Positions 58,204 to 60,787 of a stretch of DNA of 60,787 nucleotides are shown here, in pieces. Source of the stretch: an uncultured Lachnospiraceae bacterium (GTDB lineage: Bacteria > Bacillota > Clostridia > Lachnospirales > Lachnospiraceae); the NCBI GenBank assembly GCA_900546325.1, contig URCR01000014.1:1-60787 (forward strand). The letters are read 5' to 3'. The stretch's first letter is position 1; each line of letters opens with the position of its first letter. The notes beneath the pieces were generated by a model. The model ran no database searches, was not told the origin of the DNA, and was given only the letters and a program-made list of their open reading frames with translations. A program made the position numbers and the translations under genes.

Positions 58204-60708
58204 ATGAAAGAAAAGTTAAAACGGGCAGGAATCCTGACGTTTGTATTTTTGATCGCTGTCATCGTCTTTAGTTTTCTGACGAATCAGGGAAATGCGGATA
58301 TGACAGCAGATATGGGGGGAGCGACGCTGCCGAGGTTAAAGGTCGTGTCGGGAGAATATGAGATCAATCCACTGGTGGGATATGTCTCAGAGATGAACAC
58401 CGGGAAAATGAGAAGTACGATCACGCCGGTGGATTTCCAGAGTGGGCTCACACTCCGAATAGAAGAAGGAGCGCTTCCGGCAAAATCACTGACGTATGAA
58501 GTATGCTCGTCAGATGGAGAGGAAACTTTTTACAAGGAAAAGATAAAGGAAATCAGTGATGAAATGACACTGACTTTTTCCGGGTTGGAGCTTGCGGACC
58601 GGGAAGCGGTTCTGAAGCTGACTCTGCATACGGAGAAACAGGATATTTATTATTACACGAGAATCTGCACAAAGGAAGGGACAGACAGCGATGCGTGCCT
58701 TGCATTTGCAGAACGGTTTCACAGTATGACATTTGAAAAAGAAAATGCAGAGTCGATTGCAGCCTACCTTGAGAATGGAACGGAGGATGATGAGACAGAT
58801 AATTTACAGAAAGTTACGATTCATTCTGATGCAGAACATTTGACCTGGGGAGAACTACGTCCGCAGATCAAAGGAGAAGTCAGCAGAAGTATTAAGGAGA
58901 TCAGCGGAAATTATATGACCATTGTCTACGACTATGAAGTGGAATGTGCCGGAGAACAGGACGAAACAGAAGTCTATCAAATACGGGAATATATGAAAGT
59001 GAGATACACAGAAGGGACGGAATATCTTCTCGACTATGAGCGGACGATGGAACAGGAATTAGATGCATCAGGACAAGTGCTGGATAATAATGGAGTCTTG
59101 CTTGGAATTGCAAAAGAAGAACTTCCTTATATGGCAAATGAGGCAGGCACGATCGTTTCTTTTGTGCAGGCAGGAGAACTGTGGAATTACAATCAGAGCC
59201 AGGATGCACTGTCACTTGTATTTAGCTTCGCGGATTCTGAAGGATATGACATTCGCAATTTATACAAGGAACATGAGATTCAGATTGTATCGGTCAATGA
59301 GCAGGGAGATACGACATTTAAAGTCATCGGGTATATGAATCGCGGAGAACATGAAGGAGAAGTCGGCACGGCAATTTACTTTTTTGATATTGAGAAAAAT
59401 TCTGTGGAAGAAAAAGCATTTATCCCTGACAATATTTCCAGTGAGATTTTATTAAAAGAGCAGGAACAGCTTGTCTATTATAACGAGAAACAAGAAGTGC
59501 TCTATGCAATGAAAGAAGGAACACTCTACAAAGTTGATCTGGAAAAAGGAAAAAAGGAAGCTCTGGTAGAAAATCTTGAAAAAGACCAGTATGTGTCTTC
59601 CAAAGACGGAAGGCTCCTTGCCTATCAGACCACCTCCTCGCTTGAAAGTGCAGAGGAAGTCAAAGTGCTTGATTTCGTTACTGGAAAAGAGCAGACGGTT
59701 ACCTGCAGTTTCGGGGAGTTTATCAGACCGCTTGGATTTATTTCCGACGATTTTGTCTATGGGATCGGGCGTAAGGAAGATGCGGGAGCCTTTGTTACCG
59801 GAGAGCATGTCTGCCCGATGTATAAGCTGGAAATCCGTGATACAGACAATGAAGTCGTGAAGACCTATCAGGCAGATCAAATCTATGTGACGGGAGTGAC
59901 TGTAGAAGAAAAAATGCTGATTTTAGATCGTGTTGTGAAAAATGAGTCCGTGTACACGGCTGTTGCAAGGGATTACATTACAAGTAATGAAGAAGTAGAA
60001 AAGAGTAACATTTCGGTGGAAATATATACTTCCGATGTAAAAGAACGGCAGGTAAGGATTAAATATGAGTCAGGAATCTCTGATAAGAAACCGAAGCTTT
60101 TGAAGCCAAAACAAGTGTTGTTTGAGAATCCGGTTCTGATTCCGTTTGATGAGGAAGGATACTCAGAAGCATTTTATACCTATGGAAAGGGAAAATTACT
60201 TGGAATCTATGCAAATGCAGCAGATGCGATCCGGCAGGCAAATGAAAATCAGGGACTTGTCGTATCAGAAAGTCAGAAATATGTCTGGGAACGAGGAAAC
60301 AGAAGCCTTGTGTACGATATTGCGGGACTGGATACCAGCCCATATCAGGAAGAAAACACACTGTCAGCGGCGCTGAATCGCATTTTCTCCTATGAGGGAA
60401 AAACAGTAGATGTCGCCGGAGAAATGGCAGCTGGGAAAAAGCCGATTGAGATTCTAAAAGAGCAGTTTCCGGAAAATGTACTTGATCTCCACGGATGCAG
60501 TCCGGAAGAATTATGCTACATCCTCGGAAAAGGAACACCGATCATTGCTATGACCGATCTAAACAATGCAGTATTACTGATCGGATACAACGACAGCATG
60601 ATCACTTATGTAAGACCGGATACCGGAGAGAAAGTCACGGTTTCCTATGAAGAATTGGAGGCGTTGACTGCCGCCAGCGGGAACACATATCTTGGCTATT
60701 TAAAGTAA
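58204..60708 (+). CDS. Membrane-anchored protein with C-terminal C39-like domain, unknown function
   Basis: This 834-residue protein has an N-terminal membrane segment (AGILTFVFLIAVIVFSFL) and a long extracytoplasmic part. The middle, about residues 300-600, has short beta-repeats like a propeller (DGRLLAYQTTSSLESAEEVK and similar). The last 120 residues resemble a C39-type papain-like domain (LSAALNRIFSYEGKTVDV, then NAVLLIGYND and VSYEELEAL). The usual catalytic Cys and His positions appear to be Ser/Leu and Asn, so it is probably inactive and may bind a peptide. I cannot name the family with certainty. AGGGGAG precedes the ATG. Confidence 0.65.
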   Translation: MKEKLKRAGILTFVFLIAVIVFSFLTNQGNADMTADMGGATLPRLKVVSGEYEINPLVGYVSEMNTGKMRSTITPVDFQSGLTLRIEEGALPAKSLTYEVCSSDGEETFYKEKIKEISDEMTLTFSGLELADREAVLKLTLHTEKQDIYYYTRICTKEGTDSDACLAFAERFHSMTFEKENAESIAAYLENGTEDDETDNLQKVTIHSDAEHLTWGELRPQIKGEVSRSIKEISGNYMTIVYDYEVECAGEQDETEVYQIREYMKVRYTEGTEYLLDYERTMEQELDASGQVLDNNGVLLGIAKEELPYMANEAGTIVSFVQAGELWNYNQSQDALSLVFSFADSEGYDIRNLYKEHEIQIVSVNEQGDTTFKVIGYMNRGEHEGEVGTAIYFFDIEKNSVEEKAFIPDNISSEILLKEQEQLVYYNEKQEVLYAMKEGTLYKVDLEKGKKEALVENLEKDQYVSSKDGRLLAYQTTSSLESAEEVKVLDFVTGKEQTVTCSFGEFIRPLGFISDDFVYGIGRKEDAGAFVTGEHVCPMYKLEIRDTDNEVVKTYQADQIYVTGVTVEEKMLILDRVVKNESVYTAVARDYITSNEEVEKSNISVEIYTSDVKERQVRIKYESGISDKKPKLLKPKQVLFENPVLIPFDEEGYSEAFYTYGKGKLLGIYANAADAIRQANENQGLVVSESQKYVWERGNRSLVYDIAGLDTSPYQEENTLSAALNRIFSYEGKTVDVAGEMAAGKKPIEILKEQFPENVLDLHGCSPEELCYILGKGTPIIAMTDLNNAVLLIGYNDSMITYVRPDTGEKVTVSYEELEALTAASGNTYLGYLK

Positions 60709-60787
60709 AAGCAAAATCGTATCCATTACTAACTAGTGTAATGACTTGATGATTTTTAGCAATACCACCACCTCGTTAAGAGGCAGT

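Noticed and set aside
60724..60743. Terminator after the last gene (CATTAC...GTAATG)
   Set aside because: Only a 6-bp A/T-rich stem, and the downstream sequence is not a continuous T run.

Overview
The window looks like chromosomal DNA from a low-to-moderate GC, Gram-positive anaerobe, most likely a Lachnospiraceae-type Clostridium relative. The grounds are AGGAGG-type ribosome binding sites, SpmA/SpmB spore-maturation genes, a one-step meso-diaminopimelate dehydrogenase, a methionine T-box, MsmK/Ugp-type sugar ABC genes, and an ordered housekeeping block that parallels the Bacillus subtilis yaaO-to-yabC region. The species cannot be named from the sequence alone. Almost everything reads on the + strand. 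No prophage, CRISPR array or intact transposase was seen.

Layout. 1-87: 3' end of tRNA-Lys(TTT) and a terminator. 219-3446: carB. 3652-9228: the conserved block (Orn/Lys/Arg decarboxylase, guanylate-kinase-like gene, holB, ricT, trmN6, rsmI). 9372-10484: a stand-alone MsmK/UgpC ATPase. 10746-12038: MATE efflux pump. 12084-18644: a six-gene uptake-and-hydrolysis operon (two permeases, binding lipoprotein, PHP metallohydrolase, HAD phosphatase, dedicated ATPase). 18844-20076: MFS exporter. 20103-28042: a promoter and yybP-ykoY (Mn2+) riboswitch with a long terminator, then a P-type cation ATPase, AI-2E-family permease, leucine-rich-repeat protein, VWA protein and MoxR ATPase with no obvious terminator between them. 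28105-29796: spmA and spmB, separated by a 58-residue ribbon-helix-helix gene and flanked by short palindromic repeats resembling IS200/IS605 right ends. 29948-32652: two minus-strand genes (DUF4474 and DUF885).

32730-42298 is the most striking block. It encodes a membrane protein with an outside trypsin-like domain and a cytoplasmic FHA domain, a PP2C phosphatase, a transmembrane Ser/Thr kinase, a small membrane protein and a 1722-residue membrane-anchored Ig-like repeat protein. The tight spacing and complementary activities suggest a self-contained phospho-signalling system tied to a cell-surface adhesin or sensor. 42295-44712 is metG behind a Met-specific T-box. Then come ddh, a small minus-strand gene, tatD-rsmA, an AIM24-like gene, citrate synthase and a monoglyceride-lipase-like hydrolase.

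51395-53301 holds a degenerate kinase-like gene on the minus strand, preceded by a 20-codon leader ORF and alternative hairpins. Next to it is a scar where a 5'-truncated AraC regulator abuts what may be the C-terminal piece of a solute-binding protein. 53636-60708 carries a VanR-type response regulator, a large sensor histidine kinase, a methyltransferase and a membrane-anchored protein ending in an apparently inactive C39-like domain.
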